From assembly GCA_001692895.1 (NCBI GenBank), contig KV748205.1:434001-498000 (forward strand): a stretch of 64,000 nucleotides of DNA. Direction: 5' to 3'. The notes under the pieces were generated by a model. It worked only from the letters and a program-made list of their open reading frames with translations. It was not told the origin of the DNA and made no database searches. Made by a program: the position numbers and the translations under genes. This document shows, piece after piece, positions 13,681 to 25,652 of the stretch. The stretch's first letter is position 1. Every line of letters begins with the position of its first letter. This DNA comes from Cenococcum geophilum 1.58 (Eukaryota > Ascomycota > Dothideomycetes > Gloniales > Gloniaceae).

Positions 13681-14889
13681 TATAGTTACTCTAACTACCT
13701 TTATAGTTTTTAGCGAAATAACCCTACTTCTTATAATTTATATAAGCTCCCTCTTTAAACCACTTGTCTTATTATAGAGTTTGCCTAAATATCTTTTGCT
13801 ATTATAATCCCTAGTTTAGCCTCTACTCTCTAAACCTATAAGTACTTAATCCTTATCCTTTAGGTTTCTATAGTTTTCTTATCTATCTTTTATAGGTTTC
13901 TTTAGTACCACTTAGGTCTATTAGCTCTACGCTATACTATAGTTTCTAGTTTTAACTTTACTATTATATATTTTGCGTCTTATATAACTATAAAACTCTA
14001 TTCTAACCCTTTTTAGTCTGCTCCCTCTAGTAGATCCTATTATTAATCTTAATTACTTAATTAATTAATTAACTCTTTTAGGGTTTCCGCGTCTTCTATT
14101 AGGATAATTATATCCTAAACTTTTACTTTAAGTCCTTATTTATACTATGCTATAAGCGCCTTATTATTCCATTTACCTTATATAGCTAACGTTTAAAACT
14201 ACGTTATATACTTAATTACTAAGATTTATTAGATTAGGTTCTAAAGCTTTTATTCTACTATAGTAGTCGCCTCTAGGTCTCTAAATATTTATATTAATTA
14301 TTCCGCAAACCCGTTCTAGCTAGCGAATATATATTATACTTCTTAGTTAGTAGTTACTATGCTATATTTCTATACCTCTATAAGGTAAAGTTTAAACTAC
14401 TTAAGTACTCTCCCTATTAGAAACAATCCTATATAGGCTACTTAATCTATAGATATTGCTAGCTTTATTCCCTCCTATATAACCTTAAAGTACATTTATA
14501 TAAGAAATCATTTAAGCTTTAACTTCTCCTCTAAGAATCGTTTAATTAATAGTAGCTTAACTTTAGCTACTCTAATCCTATTAATCCTTTCTTTAAGTAT
14601 CCTATTATTATCTATTAATTAATTAACTATTTTCTATAACTATCTAACCGTAACTAGCTATAAGTTAGTGTTTATTATACTAGTATTATTACCTAATCCT
14701 AAAGTAGTTGCTACTGTTAACGGCGTTATAGCTAGTGCTTTTAGTAACATGTTATTTAACTTATTAATACCGTAACTAGGTAGTAAATGTATAATAAAGC
14801 CTTATAGGGAATACTACGGTAAACTTATTAATAGGCTAGGTATATAGGTAAGAAGAAGTTAATAACATAATAATAACTAATAGAGCAGT

Positions 14890-15502
14890 TGCCTAATAGA
14901 TTAACTCTAATTATATTCTAAGATTTACTATAAAAAAGAAGAAATATCTAGGTAGGGACTATAGTTCCTTAAATATATAATACTACGCCTAAGAAATATA
15001 ATAATAATTCATTGCTTAACGTCTGATTCAGATCCCTATTGGGCCCACGCGGACTACTCCTTATATACATATGGGGAGAAAACTCTATTTGAGAAAACCC
15101 CGTAATCCACCTCCCCGCCTTTTGGGACTCGCCTACGAGGCCCCTGTAAGGCCCCTGCGAGTCACCTATAGTGCTCCTACTACCTTACTTTTTGACCTTC
15201 TTAGGAACTACTGCTGCCGTAACAAGCCTACGGACGCGCTAGTATCGCAAACTTTACTTTACTACTGTAGAGTCATTAGCCTAAGAAATATACTAAGTAC
15301 GTCGGTACGTTAGTACGTTAATATATTACGTTTCTACGTTTCTACGTTTTTATGTTCTAAACTTATAACATAACTAGCTACGTAACTTGGCTACCCCTTG
15401 TCCTATAGCTCGATCGGTTCCAGTGCCTCCTATACTATCTTAACTAAACCGTTTATATCTCTTTCTAGTAGTGCTACTACTGCTAATATAAGGTCCGTAA
15501 TA
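14890..15502 (-). repeat. Gypsy family 1 LTR (5' LTR, minus orientation), interrupted
   Basis: Minus-strand LTR starting near 15502 (TATTACGGAC, mutated from TGTTACGGAC) and ending near 14890. Without the 278-bp insertion and its 14-bp duplication it is about 321 bp, matching the other two LTRs in length. The outer half is strongly diverged from the LTR at 5672-5990, so the two are not a recent pair. Confidence 0.6.
15001..15278 (-). mobile_element. Truncated copy of the 1-kb retroposon
   Basis: A 278-bp insertion flanked by the 14-bp duplication GCCTAAGAAATATA (14987-15000 and 15279-15292). On the minus strand it ends in an ATT-repeat tail like the full copies at 19034-20052 and 43725-44739, with the shared sub-terminal sequence (CAGACGTTAA). 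Its other end is missing. 5' truncation, a simple-repeat tail and a variable-length duplication are the features of LINE-style target-primed insertion. The small open frame inside it (15071-15313) runs past its end and is not a gene. Confidence 0.75.
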
Positions 15503-15762
15503 TATACTAGTAGTATATAGTTTGTGGATTCTTTTATTAGATTTAAATATTAGTAAATATTAGAAGTTTTAATAAATATTTTTATTAGAACTTTAATCTA
15601 GCTCCCTCTTTTATTTATAGCTAGCTAGTAGGGGGTTAATTCTAATAAGGTATTAGAACCTTTATAGGCTTTACTAGGCGCAATTATAGGCGTATTCTCT
15701 GCTAATTAATAAGGCTAGCTTTAGTAAGATAGGAAGACATAATATAGGTAGTATAGCAATAG
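15503..15762. other. Unassigned AT-rich spacer
   Basis: About 260 bp between the Gypsy family 1 LTR and chromovirus copy A. It is AT-rich and CA-poor like its surroundings. No reading frame, repeat end or known motif was recognised. Confidence 0.5.
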
Positions 15763-15767
15763 GAATT

Positions 15768-15960
15768 TGTTACGGGACGGGGGCAGTAGCTATAAAGCGT
15801 ATATATTTAAGGAGTCTACAAGACGTTACGCAATCAATCGTAAGGGTTGAGGGCGTAAGGAGGTGATATACCTACGCGTAGCTAACATAAGCTATACGCG
15901 AGGTGTATGTAAGAGCACGGGGCTCTCCTATAGAGGCCCCTGCGGTAAAGTTCCGTAACA
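15768..15960 (-). repeat. Chromovirus A, 3' LTR
   Basis: 193 bp from TGTTACGGGA to TTCCGTAACA in plus-strand order. It pairs with 22970-23162 and with the LTRs of copies B and C. Confidence 0.9.
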
Positions 15961-18900
15961 CTACCCCCCCTCTTATAGAGGCGGAGCTCCGGCGACGCTA
16001 TAGTTACTATATATATATATAAAAGAGACACTTAAGGTATAGAAAAGAAAAAAGGGGGGTATTACTAAAGGCTTAAAATAACGTTATATAATAGGGCTTA
16101 GCATCTAAGAATCCGACCAATTAGATAACTTTAACCGCCGGTTAAAGTTCCTAGACATCTTAACAATATTCCGGTTACGTAATCGCACTTTACCGCAATC
16201 TAATGGCAACCTAATGGCAATTTGCCCTTACGTGGTAATATATAACGGTTTAACTCTATAAGGGCTCCTATAGAGGATTAGGTATAAAGTCTCTGCTTAG
16301 GCCCGGTTTCTATAGGTTCGCGTAGTAAAAGTCGCTAATTAGATCCTTTGCATTTTTAAAGTCTTCCTATAGTTGCTATTCTGGCTAATTTATATCGAAT
16401 TTTGTATATATAGCTCTATAGTAGAGCCATCGTCCTCTACCTTTGCTAAAGTATTTAAAGTTAATAATTCGTTTAACGGTCTACTCCTTATAGTTCTTAT
16501 CTTTATTTTTATCTCGGATTAGTATTAGTAGGGGTTTAGGCTATATCTGCCCTAGTAAGGGGTTAGGCTAATAAAGGTGTAGTAGCTATGGGTAAAATAC
16601 GGGCCATATCCCGCGGGTAGCTAGGGTAAGCGGGAGTTCTAGCTTATATACGGCTCCCCTATTAATAACTCGTTTAATTAGATAGGGGCTAAGGTTCTTA
16701 TAATTAAGTGACTTTATAGGCCTCTATATAGAGATATTATATACATTTAGCTATACCTAATTACCAACACGCATCTCCGGTAGTGGCGTTCTATAATAAT
16801 TAGCGAAGTAGGCCTACTTTGCTTAAGCCTAGGCCATTTCTCCCTTACAGTAGTTAAGTAGATTTTTTATACGGTCTATATACTAGTTAGTAAGTAGTAT
16901 CTTAAGGCGTTTTCTATATAGTAGTTTCTTATTAATAGGTTCTAGTAGCTCTATACTAGATTAGGGGTAATAACCCTTATTCGCGAAGAATGGGGTAAGT
17001 CCTATAGTAGTTAAGACGTAGTTATTTACTGCGAATTTACCTAATAGGAGGTAATCTACCTAGTTATCTTAACTATAGGCGACTACCTATTGTAGGTACG
17101 CTTTTATACTAGCATTAGCGTTTTCTAGTTGCCTAGTAGTTTTATAGTAGAAGGATATAAATATCTTAACGGAGATGCCAAGGCGTTAGTAGATTCGTCT
17201 CTATATATTAGAGTTAAATTATATGCCTTAGTTGGACGTAATCGAGTTAGGTAACCTATATAGTCGGTAGACTTCGCGAAGGAAGGCGTTAGTAACGTCG
17301 CTAACGGCTACACCTTTAGTTGGGATGTAGTGGCGCTCTTTTATAAGTTGGTATATTATTATAAAGATGTTCTTATAGGTACAGCCATATCATTTATAGG
17401 GTAGTAGGTTAATAATAAAATCTATAGCAATATCTGCCTATTGTTAATAGGTACTAGTAGAGGGTGCAGTAGTCCTTAGTACTTTATATTAAAGGCCTTA
17501 GCGTACTTATAACTATAGTAGGCGCCTATAAAGCGTTTAACTAAGTCTATTATTTTTAGCTAGAAGTAATATCGGCTAAGAAGCTTATAGGTTCCTCCTC
17601 TACCTAGGTAGCCGCTTAATTGGAGGTTGTAGGCCATTTAGATTAGTTACTATTATAGATTTTCTAAGTTAGGGATAAATAGGCAGCCTCTATAATAGAG
17701 CCTATTTTCTTTTACTTCTAAGGCTGCCATATTAATCTAGCCTAAGCTTTAAAGGTTAGTAGGCAGCGTATAGGCGCTGGCGGTCTTTACGGTAATAAGT
17801 TAATACAGTAATAGGTTAATAGAGGCGTTATATGCCGTAGTAATAAGCTTATTAATTTTAGGAGGTAACTTTAGTTCTATAGTATAAAGCTAGGGTATAG
17901 TTGGCTCTATTATAGGTAGTATGCCTAGGGCTAAATTTTGTACTTTTAGGATTATCTGTTGTTAGAACTAATTATAGGGGTTATCTTTAAACTAAGGAAG
18001 GTCTTGCGAGCGGTATATTAGGCTATTAGGTTTAGTACCTTATACTCCTAGTTTATATATAATTTTAAAGTTAAAACTAGAGAGAAACTCGTTCTAATAT
18101 ACTTAGCATTAGTTTAGCTACTTTATAGTTATAAAGTACTTAAGGTTGTAATGGTCTGTAAGGACTTTAGTTAGCTAGTTAGGCTCTACTAAGGAGAGTT
18201 TTAGTTGGAATTCTTTAAACGCTTATATAATTATAAGGAGTTCTTTATTATAGATCTTATAGTTATACTCTTATAGTGTAAGCTTAGATGAGTAGAATGC
18301 GACTAGGTAAAGGAAACCGTTATTGCCTATCTAGGAGAGAACGCCTGCGTTAATATGGTCTAAGGAGTCGGTTTTAAGGTAGAGTTATTGTCCTAGTATA
18401 AAATAAGCTAGGACAGGTGCTTTAATAAAGGCATTTTTAAGGTCTTAGAACGCCTTCTCGTATTTAGGCGTTTAGGTAAAGTATAGGTGCGTTTTTCTTC
18501 CTTTTATAAAAAGGCCCTTTATTCGTATTATTACTATAAGTAGTGCTACTACGCCTAAGAAGTTGTATATAAATTTCTGATAAAAGTTGGCGAAACTAAG
18601 GAAGGCTTATACGTCCTTAATGCAGTTAGGGGCTTACTATTTAGTAATTGTATATACCTTCTTGGGGTCTATATAGACACCCTTAGTAGTAATAATTAGT
18701 TTAAGGTATTTTACTTCTATAACTAAGAATTTGTATTTCTTTAAATTAATATAAAGTCCTGCGTCCCTAAGGCGCTATAGGACCTTTTTAACGTGTTTGG
18801 TATGCTTAAAGGGGTTATTACTATAAATAAGTATATTATCTAGGTACGCAAAGCAGAAGTCGTTAAGGTAGTCCTATAAGGCGTTATTAATATAGCTTTA

Positions 18901-21900
18901 AAAGGTGCCTAGGCCGTTATATACGCCAAAGGGCATAATAGTATATTTAAATTGGCTAAAGCGTGATACGAATATGGTTTTCTATTTATTACTTTCCCGT
19001 ATTTAGAAATAGTTAAAGGCGGTAATAATATTAGTAGTAGTTCTTTGATTAACGTCTGATACGGATCCTATCTTGGCCCACGCAGACTACTCCGTTATAG
19101 GGGGGAAAACTTATAATTTACATGAAGAAAACCCTGCAGTTAGGGGAGGAAAAACCCTATAAGCAGCCTTAGTAGGATAAAAAACCCCAATTTGCTATGT
19201 TTGCACGTAGCAGCGGCCCTACGGGCCTACTGCACGTCCTCCTCCTTAAATGTTTTAAACTCCTTAGGAACTACTGCTTCCTTCTCTAGCTTATTAAAGC
19301 TAGGGTTCACTACGTCCTAGCTAGGCCTTGCTAATCAACTGCTGTGTCTTATTATCTCTTTATATCCTATATCTTGCCCATCCCCTATATACTATCTCTT
19401 ATATAGACCACTACTATATACGCCTTGCCTCCCCCCCCCCAGAGCCATTAAAGGCGTAAGGGGGATTTATCCATTCTAACTACTGTAATACTAATAAGCG
19501 AGCGGGATATTGTGTATTTGGGTATCTTTTGTGCCTAGGCCCCAGCTAGGCCCTCTCTAAGGGTCACCACTTTGTTAAAAGGAGATAGGGAAAACCGTAG
19601 GTCGCAATCCAAGCTACTAGGTAATATTTGGTAGTTAAAAACAGCGAGTGACCGTATGCTCTGCGGGCGACTGCCCTAGGGGTTAGGAGGGGCCGTATAT
19701 TTGCTCGTTCGTTTATTCGCTCGTACGCTTATTTATCCGTCAATATAAGGTCATTAATGCTTTCTATTGGGGGCTAGGGGATGCTTTTAAAAGCTGTTTA
19801 TCCACGTTAGATTATATAGGTGCTTAGTAGGAGAACTAGTGGCTGTATTATAAAGGGGTACCGTTAGTAGTGGTTTTCGAGATCTCACCATCCTATGTAA
19901 AAACTTTTTACTACGCCCCACAACGCACACAACCACTAGGTCCTACTTGCACGCGCTATATAACGTCTCTGCGTTGGCTCTGGGTCTGAACTTCAAAGAC
20001 CTAGGTTTATAGCCGTCACTACGTACAGGTGCAGAATCCGTTTTCGACGGCCCGGTAATAATATTAAGCTTAGTATAGATTTTGGCTTAACTAAGCCGCT
20101 TAAGGGTCTTATATATAAATAATACTAGGTATTAGTTTTTAATCGTAATAGCGTTAAGTCCTCTATAGTTAACGCAGAATTAAATACCTCCTCCTAGCTT
20201 CTTAGTAAGAAGGATAGGGGCGGCTGCTAGTAACATACTGGGACGAATAAATCCTTTATTAAGGTGCTTGTTAATATACTTTTTTATAACTAGAAGCTTG
20301 TCTTTTAATATTAGGTAGGGTCTCTTATAAGGTAGTATTTTTCCTTATTTAATATTAATGGTATAGTTATTAGGTTAATATGGGGGGAGTATATCTGCGC
20401 TCTTTTATAAGCATATATCGGTAAAGTCGTAGTACCTCTTAGGGAGGAGCTTACAGAGTTCTTTATTGGTGAGTCCTTTTTTAAGCTTTATAAACTTCTT
20501 AAAGTCTAAAGGTGAAAGTCCGTAGAGTTCTGTAGGGCGTCATCTTCTAAAAGGTTAACTATGTCTATCCTATTACTATAGAGGACGTAGTCCTATTTTT
20601 TATTAAGCTTATATAGTTATAATTAGAAAGCTATAGTAATAGTTTAGCCTTTCTTACATACTATACAGTAGAAGGCTGGGGCACTTATATAGTAGCAGTT
20701 GGTTATAGGTAGGATAATAAGGGGTTTCTTAGGTTAATATCCTAAAGAGTAAATAAAGGCGGCTAGGCTATACCCTAGGTAAGTCTCTCTATAGTATTTA
20801 GAGTTAAAAGTTACTTCTCTCTTCTTCTAGTTAATGGCGGGGTTATATTATTTAAGCTAGTTTATTCTAAGGATAATAGGGTAGTTAGTAAGTGGTATTA
20901 TATAAACCTAGAGTTTTTCCTAGTGTCTATTTATATCTAGGTAGAGTTATACTATATAGGTAATCTTCTATACGGTATAATTACTATTAATAAGTTATAG
21001 GGCGCGGGCTTTAGTAAGGGGTAAGGTAGGTAGGTTATAAGTATATATAAATTAGGTATCTATAAATTTATTAATAGCTCCGCAATTAATTATAGAACGG
21101 CTTTTATATTATTTTTTAGTAATAGTTCCTATTATAGGTAAAACTATCTATTTCTGTTTATTTATCTTTATAGAGTTCTCTATTAAGTAAGCTAATATAT
21201 AGATCCCTCTATCGTTAGGGCATCCTAACCTATAACTTAGGGCTAGGACTTAGCGTTTTCCGTTTCCGTATCTAACTCTACCGCTATTACTATATCTTCG
21301 TCTTATATGGTAATAGCGCGTAGTAACATATTTAGTATTTGGGGTATTAGGTTAAGTATTAGGCAGCAGCTACTAAACCTAGCCATTAGGCAGTTTAGGT
21401 TATCGCGATAATAGCCTTCTTAATAGTATTTATAGCAGCGTCCTAGTTTCTAAAGTAGCTCGCGCTCTCTATCTAGGAGTTTCTATAGGAAGGTTAGTAT
21501 AGAGAAATTAATATTGGTTCTAGTAGTACTTAAGGTAGTAGGTATTAGTAGCTTAGTATATATGGGTTTGGTAGGCCTAGGGGGCTTCTATAAAAAGGTC
21601 TTTAGGTAAGGGTTAGTAGTAGCAATCTAATTTAGTTATTATTTAATCTTCTATAGAGCTGCTACTATATTATAAATATCGTTATAGTTATAGCTAGCGG
21701 CTGCGTAACTAAAGCAATAAGTAACTTTTTTAAGGAGGTCCTTCTAGTCTTTAGTATTGTCTTAGGTAAGGGCTCTAGTATATTCCTAGAATTTAATATA
21801 AAATTTATTAAATAATTTAGTAGGGCTTATTTTTAGGGTACGTAGTTTAGCTTAGTTAGTAGCTAGTAGGTTATAATTACGGTATATTAGGTTAAGATTA

Positions 21901-22969
21901 TTAAGAACTTCTTAGTAGAACTGCCACTTCTAGGGGCTACTAGTCTCCTATTAGGCGAAGAGTCTATTAAATGGTATACCCTTTATTTGCCTAATAATAT
22001 AGCCAATCTTAGTATCTTCTATAGGAAAAAGGCAGGCGCTCTAAGTTAGTTTCTTACGGATTTGCATCTTCTAGTAGCTGTATTCCTTGCGGTCTCCCTA
22101 AAAGACTAGGGGATTAGGGTAGCGTGCATTAGACCCTATAGTGGTAGTTTAGGTCCAATTATTATAGCTTTTATTATTACTGCTTTAGTAGGGGTTCCTA
22201 TTAGGTGAAGCTGCTTAGCGCTAGCCCTTTATTAAGCGTTAAGTAGGTAAAGTTGCCAGGGGCGTAGAGACTTAGGTGGCGTTATATATAGTAAAAAGGT
22301 ATTTAGCGTTGTTATAAATATGCTTATTAAGCTGAGATTATAGGTATTTAATTATGCCTTCTTTTTTAGTAACTATAGCAATTAGTATAATCTTAGCCCT
22401 CTTTAACTATTAGACGTCGCGTTTAGACATATAGAGGTTATCTTCGGTTTCTTAACGTGTGTTATCAGCAAGCGCCTTATAAGCTTATAGGTCTTAGATA
22501 ATATCGCGATCTTAGGTAGTACGCATCTCAGCTTATATAAGCTTTAGGTAATAGTTCTATAGAAGGCGGTAGTATTTATTAGGGTCTCGTGCTACCATTT
22601 TTATAAACGTCTCGGCGTCTTATATTTTAATTTTAATAGGTAATAACCCTTCCGTTTGCTTATCCGTAGTTATATAGTTAATAAAAGATAAAACATTATT
22701 AGTATCCGTCTCCTTAGGGGTTAAGGCTAGGGCTAATAAATTAAATTCTCTTAGGATTAATTAGCGTTGTAGGTTAAGTATAGGTATTAGATTATTCTTT
22801 AGGTTTAATATAGTAGCTAGTAAGGAATATTATCTTACTATTATAGGTTCCTTAGAAGTATAAAGTAAGGTAATTTATAGACATGCTGCTTCTGGCAGCG
22901 CCTACAGTATTGCAGAGACGTAAAATTAGTTGTAGGCTGAGCGTCGGTAGTAAAAAAGGCGTAACGTAA
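15961..22969 (-). pseudogene. Chromovirus A gag-pol, RIP-inactivated
   Basis: Positions follow from comparison with copy B. Minus-strand remnants are chromodomain (about 16270-16510), integrase (about 16960-17800), RNase H (about 18050-18450), RT (about 18500-19020, resuming at 20067-20330 beyond the retroposon), protease (about 20850-21130) and gag (about 21250-22850). The RT catalytic box at 18837-18848 reads YLDN. Stops are dense in every frame. Its role when intact was copy-and-paste transposition by a virus-like particle, with the chromodomain guiding integration to heterochromatin in characterised chromoviruses. Confidence 0.75.
19034..20052 (-). mobile_element. 1-kb non-coding retroposon, full-length copy 1
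   Basis: A 1019-bp insertion in the RT region of copy A, flanked by the 14-bp duplication CGGTAATAATATTA (19020-19033 and 20053-20066). The empty site is visible in copy C near 47470-47485. On the minus strand the element begins GGCCGTCGAAAACGG and ends with CAGACGTTAATCAAAGAA plus a short TAC-type tail. No open frame of note is present. It contains many CA and TG dinucleotides, unlike the RIP-saturated host element, so it inserted later or escaped mutation. No tRNA-type A/B boxes were convincingly seen. It could be a SINE-like element or an internally deleted LINE derivative. Confidence 0.8.
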
Positions 22970-23162
22970 TGTCATGGGATGGGGGCAGTGGCTACAAAGC
23001 GTATGTATTCAAGGAGTCTACAAGACGTTACGCAATCAATCGTAAGGGTCAAGGGCGTAAGGAGGTGATATACCTACGCGTAGCTGACATAAGCTGTACG
23101 CGAGGTGTATGTGAGAGCACGGGGCTCTCCTATAAAGGCCCCTGCGGTGGGGTTCCGTGACA
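22970..23162 (-). repeat. Chromovirus A, 5' LTR
   Basis: 193 bp from TGTCATGGGA to TTCCGTGACA in plus-strand order, less mutated than its partner. One frame stays open across the whole LTR (22969-23160), but this reflects LTR composition and not a gene. Confidence 0.9.
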
Positions 23163-23167
23163 GAATT

Positions 23168-23620
23168 AGTAGGTAAAAGAGGAGACTTTAAAGCGTTAAA
23201 TTAGAAAGACGCTTGTTTTTAGCGCGTATATTATATCACGATCGTTATATATTATAGAACTACCTAAAACTTAACTATTAAGAACTCCTCCTTAACTAAA
23301 AACAATACCTATATCTTATATATTAAACGAGCAAACCAACTTAATCAAACGGGACGATATAGGGCTTGGTTGACTGCTAAAATCAGGCCTCTAGGCTTAA
23401 TTGGTTGTTTAATTACAAATCAAACAAGTAAACAAACTAGTAAACGGGGTTTATTTATCAGCAAGTCTGCGTGACCAGGCTTTGATTAACTGAGTCGGTG
23501 GAAACAGGTGGGCGTGTCCAAGGTGTCATGGGTGTGGTCCCGTGACAGGTTAACATACTGCTAGATATCATTGTTCTTAGCTTTAGACTTAATAACCTCA
23601 ATTTATTTGTCCTAGTCGTT
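23168..23620. other. Non-coding transition into the unmutated island
   Basis: About 450 bp in which CA and TG become common again from about 23320. No reading frame or known element is seen. A perfect-ended palindrome, TGTCATGGG then a 5-base loop then TCCCGTGACA, lies at 23526-23549. Its ends match the ends of the chromovirus LTRs, so it may be a tiny LTR-derived scar. Confidence 0.4.
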
Positions 23621-23628
23621 TGGGCTTA

Positions 23629-23749
23629 TCCCATGCGCCGTCGAGGCGCTACCACAATTTGTGGTCCGTGCGCAAACACCAGAACATCAAAAATTTAGAC
23701 GATTTGGTTGGTTCGCTTACCATAGCGCCTATATCGACGGCGCATGGGA
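23629..23749. mobile_element. 121-bp MITE with TA duplication
   Basis: Terminal inverted repeats TCCCATGCGCCGTCGA and its complement, flanked by TA at 23627-23628 and 23750-23751. The ends and target site fit a Tc1/mariner-type MITE. No coding capacity. Confidence 0.7.
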
Positions 23750-23869
23750 TAAGGATTACGGTAGAGACAGTAACTGGGGTATCTTATTAAGAGGACATAT
23801 TTGAGGCCACTACGATACAGTTTGACGATGATGTAATTACAACTTTAAATTAAAGATAATGCAGTAGAT

Positions 23870-23947
23870 GGCCTAGGTTTATAACTGTTAAATAGGACAA
23901 TTAAGAATAAGAACTCTGTCAATTAAAGCTGGCTCTAGAAGCTATCC
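23870..23947 (-). pseudogene. Short relic related to the N-terminus of the 24477-25542 pseudogene
   Basis: About 78 bp that aligns with 25465-25540. On the minus strand it gives LEPALIDRVLIL-like residues against LEPPLIDRVLNL in the better copy. It suggests a second, older copy of that gene whose remainder was lost or replaced. The match is short and read by eye. Confidence 0.35.
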
Positions 23948-23969
23948 ATAAGGTAAGTACAGGCAAGTC

Positions 23970-24218
23970 ATGGCTTACTTTTTATGGAAGCATACGACGC
24001 TACAGGACGAAATGACACACGGCTCAGATGAAGAAGACAGAAGTCTGAAGCTTGAGGAGCTGGAAAAATCGAAACCAGCTATGTTACGAATGAAGAAGGA
24101 TATCTCACCACGGAGCCTTGCCTTTTGCAAGGCCTTCCAGAAGCGAGTCAGCGAAGTAACTGTCGAACGACGCGCTAATTGCGATCGTCGTCCCGCCCCC
24201 TATGTCAGTATAGATTAG
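23970..24218 (+). CDS. Hypothetical 82-residue open frame
   Basis: An ATG-initiated frame in the unmutated island encoding an acidic-then-basic small protein (GSDEEDRSLKLEELEKS in the first half, Arg-rich toward the end). No family is recognised. There is no membrane segment or signal peptide. It lies between a MITE and the minus-strand pseudogene and could be chance or a degraded exon. Low confidence that it is expressed. Confidence 0.2.
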   Translation: MAYFLWKHTTLQDEMTHGSDEEDRSLKLEELEKSKPAMLRMKKDISPRSLAFCKAFQKRVSEVTVERRANCDRRPAPYVSID

Positions 24219-24476
24219 GGGTGTCTCGGCTATTTCGCTTGACTGTATATATTGAGGCTTAACAGCCTACATCAATTCGACAGAGTTCTCCTCCTTGACT
24301 GCTCCGTCTGACAAACTGGCATTAATTTCAACCTTATTTCCCTCCCTTCGAAGAAATCCGCCTCATAATAGAAGGATGATGGGAAGCTGTAAACGTGTAG
24401 ATGCAGAATTCTATTGCGAATAGGGCCTAGTAGCAAAAGTCAGGAAAGTATAAGTGGAAAGGTCGGGAACGAGTCA

Positions 24477-25542
24477 CTACAGGTACTCCGATGTTGGATG
24501 ATGGGGGTTTGGTGGAGAAAAGGGGATTGGTGGCGATTGCGGTTCTTCTGGGTAGTATTCGTCCAAATTTGCATATTCCTCTTCTTCGTCTTCGCTGGTG
24601 TCGGCCTCCCACTGTGCCCATAGCGACAAGCCAATCAAGGCCACATCAGCCGTCATAACTTCGTCGTCTCCTCCTGAGTTGTCCGTCCGTGCGATTGGGA
24701 AAGGCTCGGATAAGTTCAGCCAACCATTGTAGCCCGGTACGCGATATATAGCGGTTCATTCGACTTCATTAATGGCGATCGCGTATCTACATTTCCGCTT
24801 GCGCATATAATAATTGATTTGAGCCAGAACTTGCCGGAAGTCCATGCGATCTTCTAGAGACGAGGACTTCCAACGATCATGAGACCATTTTGCAAAAAGT
24901 TTGATATCGCCGACGGCAATTGGATGAAGTTGACCATGATCGGTGTAGAGATGGAAAGTGAGATCTGGTTTACCAGCCCCGTATTGCAGGCCCGGAGAGA
25001 TGACTCGACGGTCTGGAACTTTGCCGAAAGCACCGAGTAGATGAGGTTTTTGATTTAGGTGTATGTTGACAGATTGCGAAGTGATATTAACTCTCGTGAA
25101 TATAGTCATGTGAAAAAGAATTTCCAATTGGTCCTCTGAGCGAATATTGAGGTAATTGTCCGGTATAACTTCTACTAGGGAGGCACTTAAAATTTATAGG
25201 TCAAAGAGCGGATCAAATCGATCCCTGAGTGTTTCTAAACAGAATAGGTCCCAAGATTTTAACCCGGTGAACATCGGTGTAGTCTTACTTAAGTGTTCTG
25301 CTGGTCGTGTTGCCTCTATAGATATGGTTGGTAAGATGGTGGACAAGAGGTTTGTGCGGAAGAGATAGAAAATTGAAGATGCTTAACTTAGCCATAGTTA
25401 CAATGAGTGAGCTATTTTGAGATGAAACAATATAATGCTGGCTTGAGGATAAATCGAAGTAAATAACTCTGCTTCTGTCAAACGGAAGATCAAGATTGAG
25501 AACTCTGTCTATTAAAGGTGGTTCAAGGGCCTCTATATACAC
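24477..25542 (-). pseudogene. Conserved fungal hypothetical protein, nuclease-like (VGDIK) region, broken
   Basis: The minus strand carries one continuous frame from about 25340 to the stop at 24477-24479, broken only by TAA at 25194-25196 and TGA at 24756-24758. Its signature is SPGLQYGAGKPDLTF, then VGDIKLFAKWSHDRW, then RQVLAQINYYM and CRYAIAI, followed after the TGA by a TAIYRVPGYNGW stretch and an acidic Pro-rich tail. It resembles a widespread fungal family in which the GD-x-K and downstream Gln/Tyr pattern suggests a PD-(D/E)XK nuclease fold; that is my inference. The N-terminal part (25285-25542, LEPPLIDRVLNLDLPFDRS) is in another frame, so an intron or frameshift separates them. It diverges from the kinase gene at 26002. 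Confidence 0.55.
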
Positions 25543-25652
25543 TGCTCAGTGTGGAGTTGTCGACCTGGAGCATGTCTGCCTAGTGGCTTGACTATGTCAA
25601 GACTAGATTTGAATCCTTCGTAGGCTTCAATCCCAGACGTCGAATGAAGCTA

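Larger units (their letters stand above)
5991..14889 (-). mobile_element. Gypsy family 1 internal region (gag-pol), heavily RIP-mutated and nested
   Basis: Read on the minus strand from right to left: leader and gag (14889 to about 11900), protease region (about 11900-11200), a Fot1 insertion, reverse transcriptase and RNase H (about 9100-7550), then integrase (7700-7540 and 7020-6030). The RT catalytic box at 8485-8496 reads YLNN instead of YLDD. The integrase core is recognisable near 6900-6650 (DFIIKLPKSRDPITG, then ILNRDLRF). Without its insertions the element would be about 6.6 kb, normal for Ty3/Gypsy. Stops are too many for any product. Confidence 0.7.
15768..23162 (-). mobile_element. 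Chromovirus (Ty3/Gypsy) copy A, full length with nested insertion
   Basis: A 7395-bp element bounded by 193-bp LTRs and flanked by the 5-bp duplication GAATT (15763-15767 and 23163-23167). It is a sister of copies B (29000-35344) and C (43196-50588). Without the retroposon at 19034-20052 it is about 6.36 kb, the size of copy B. Minus-strand order from the right: LTR, gag, protease, RT, RNase H, integrase, chromodomain, LTR. Confidence 0.9.

Noticed and set aside
22969..23160. 63-residue frame, repeated as 70 residues at 43174-43386
   Set aside because: It spans the 193-bp chromovirus LTR exactly and is broken in other LTR copies, so it reflects LTR composition and not a gene.
24414..24634. 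Three short overlapping frames
   Set aside because: They overlap the C-terminal end of the minus-strand nuclease-like pseudogene and are out-of-frame shadows.
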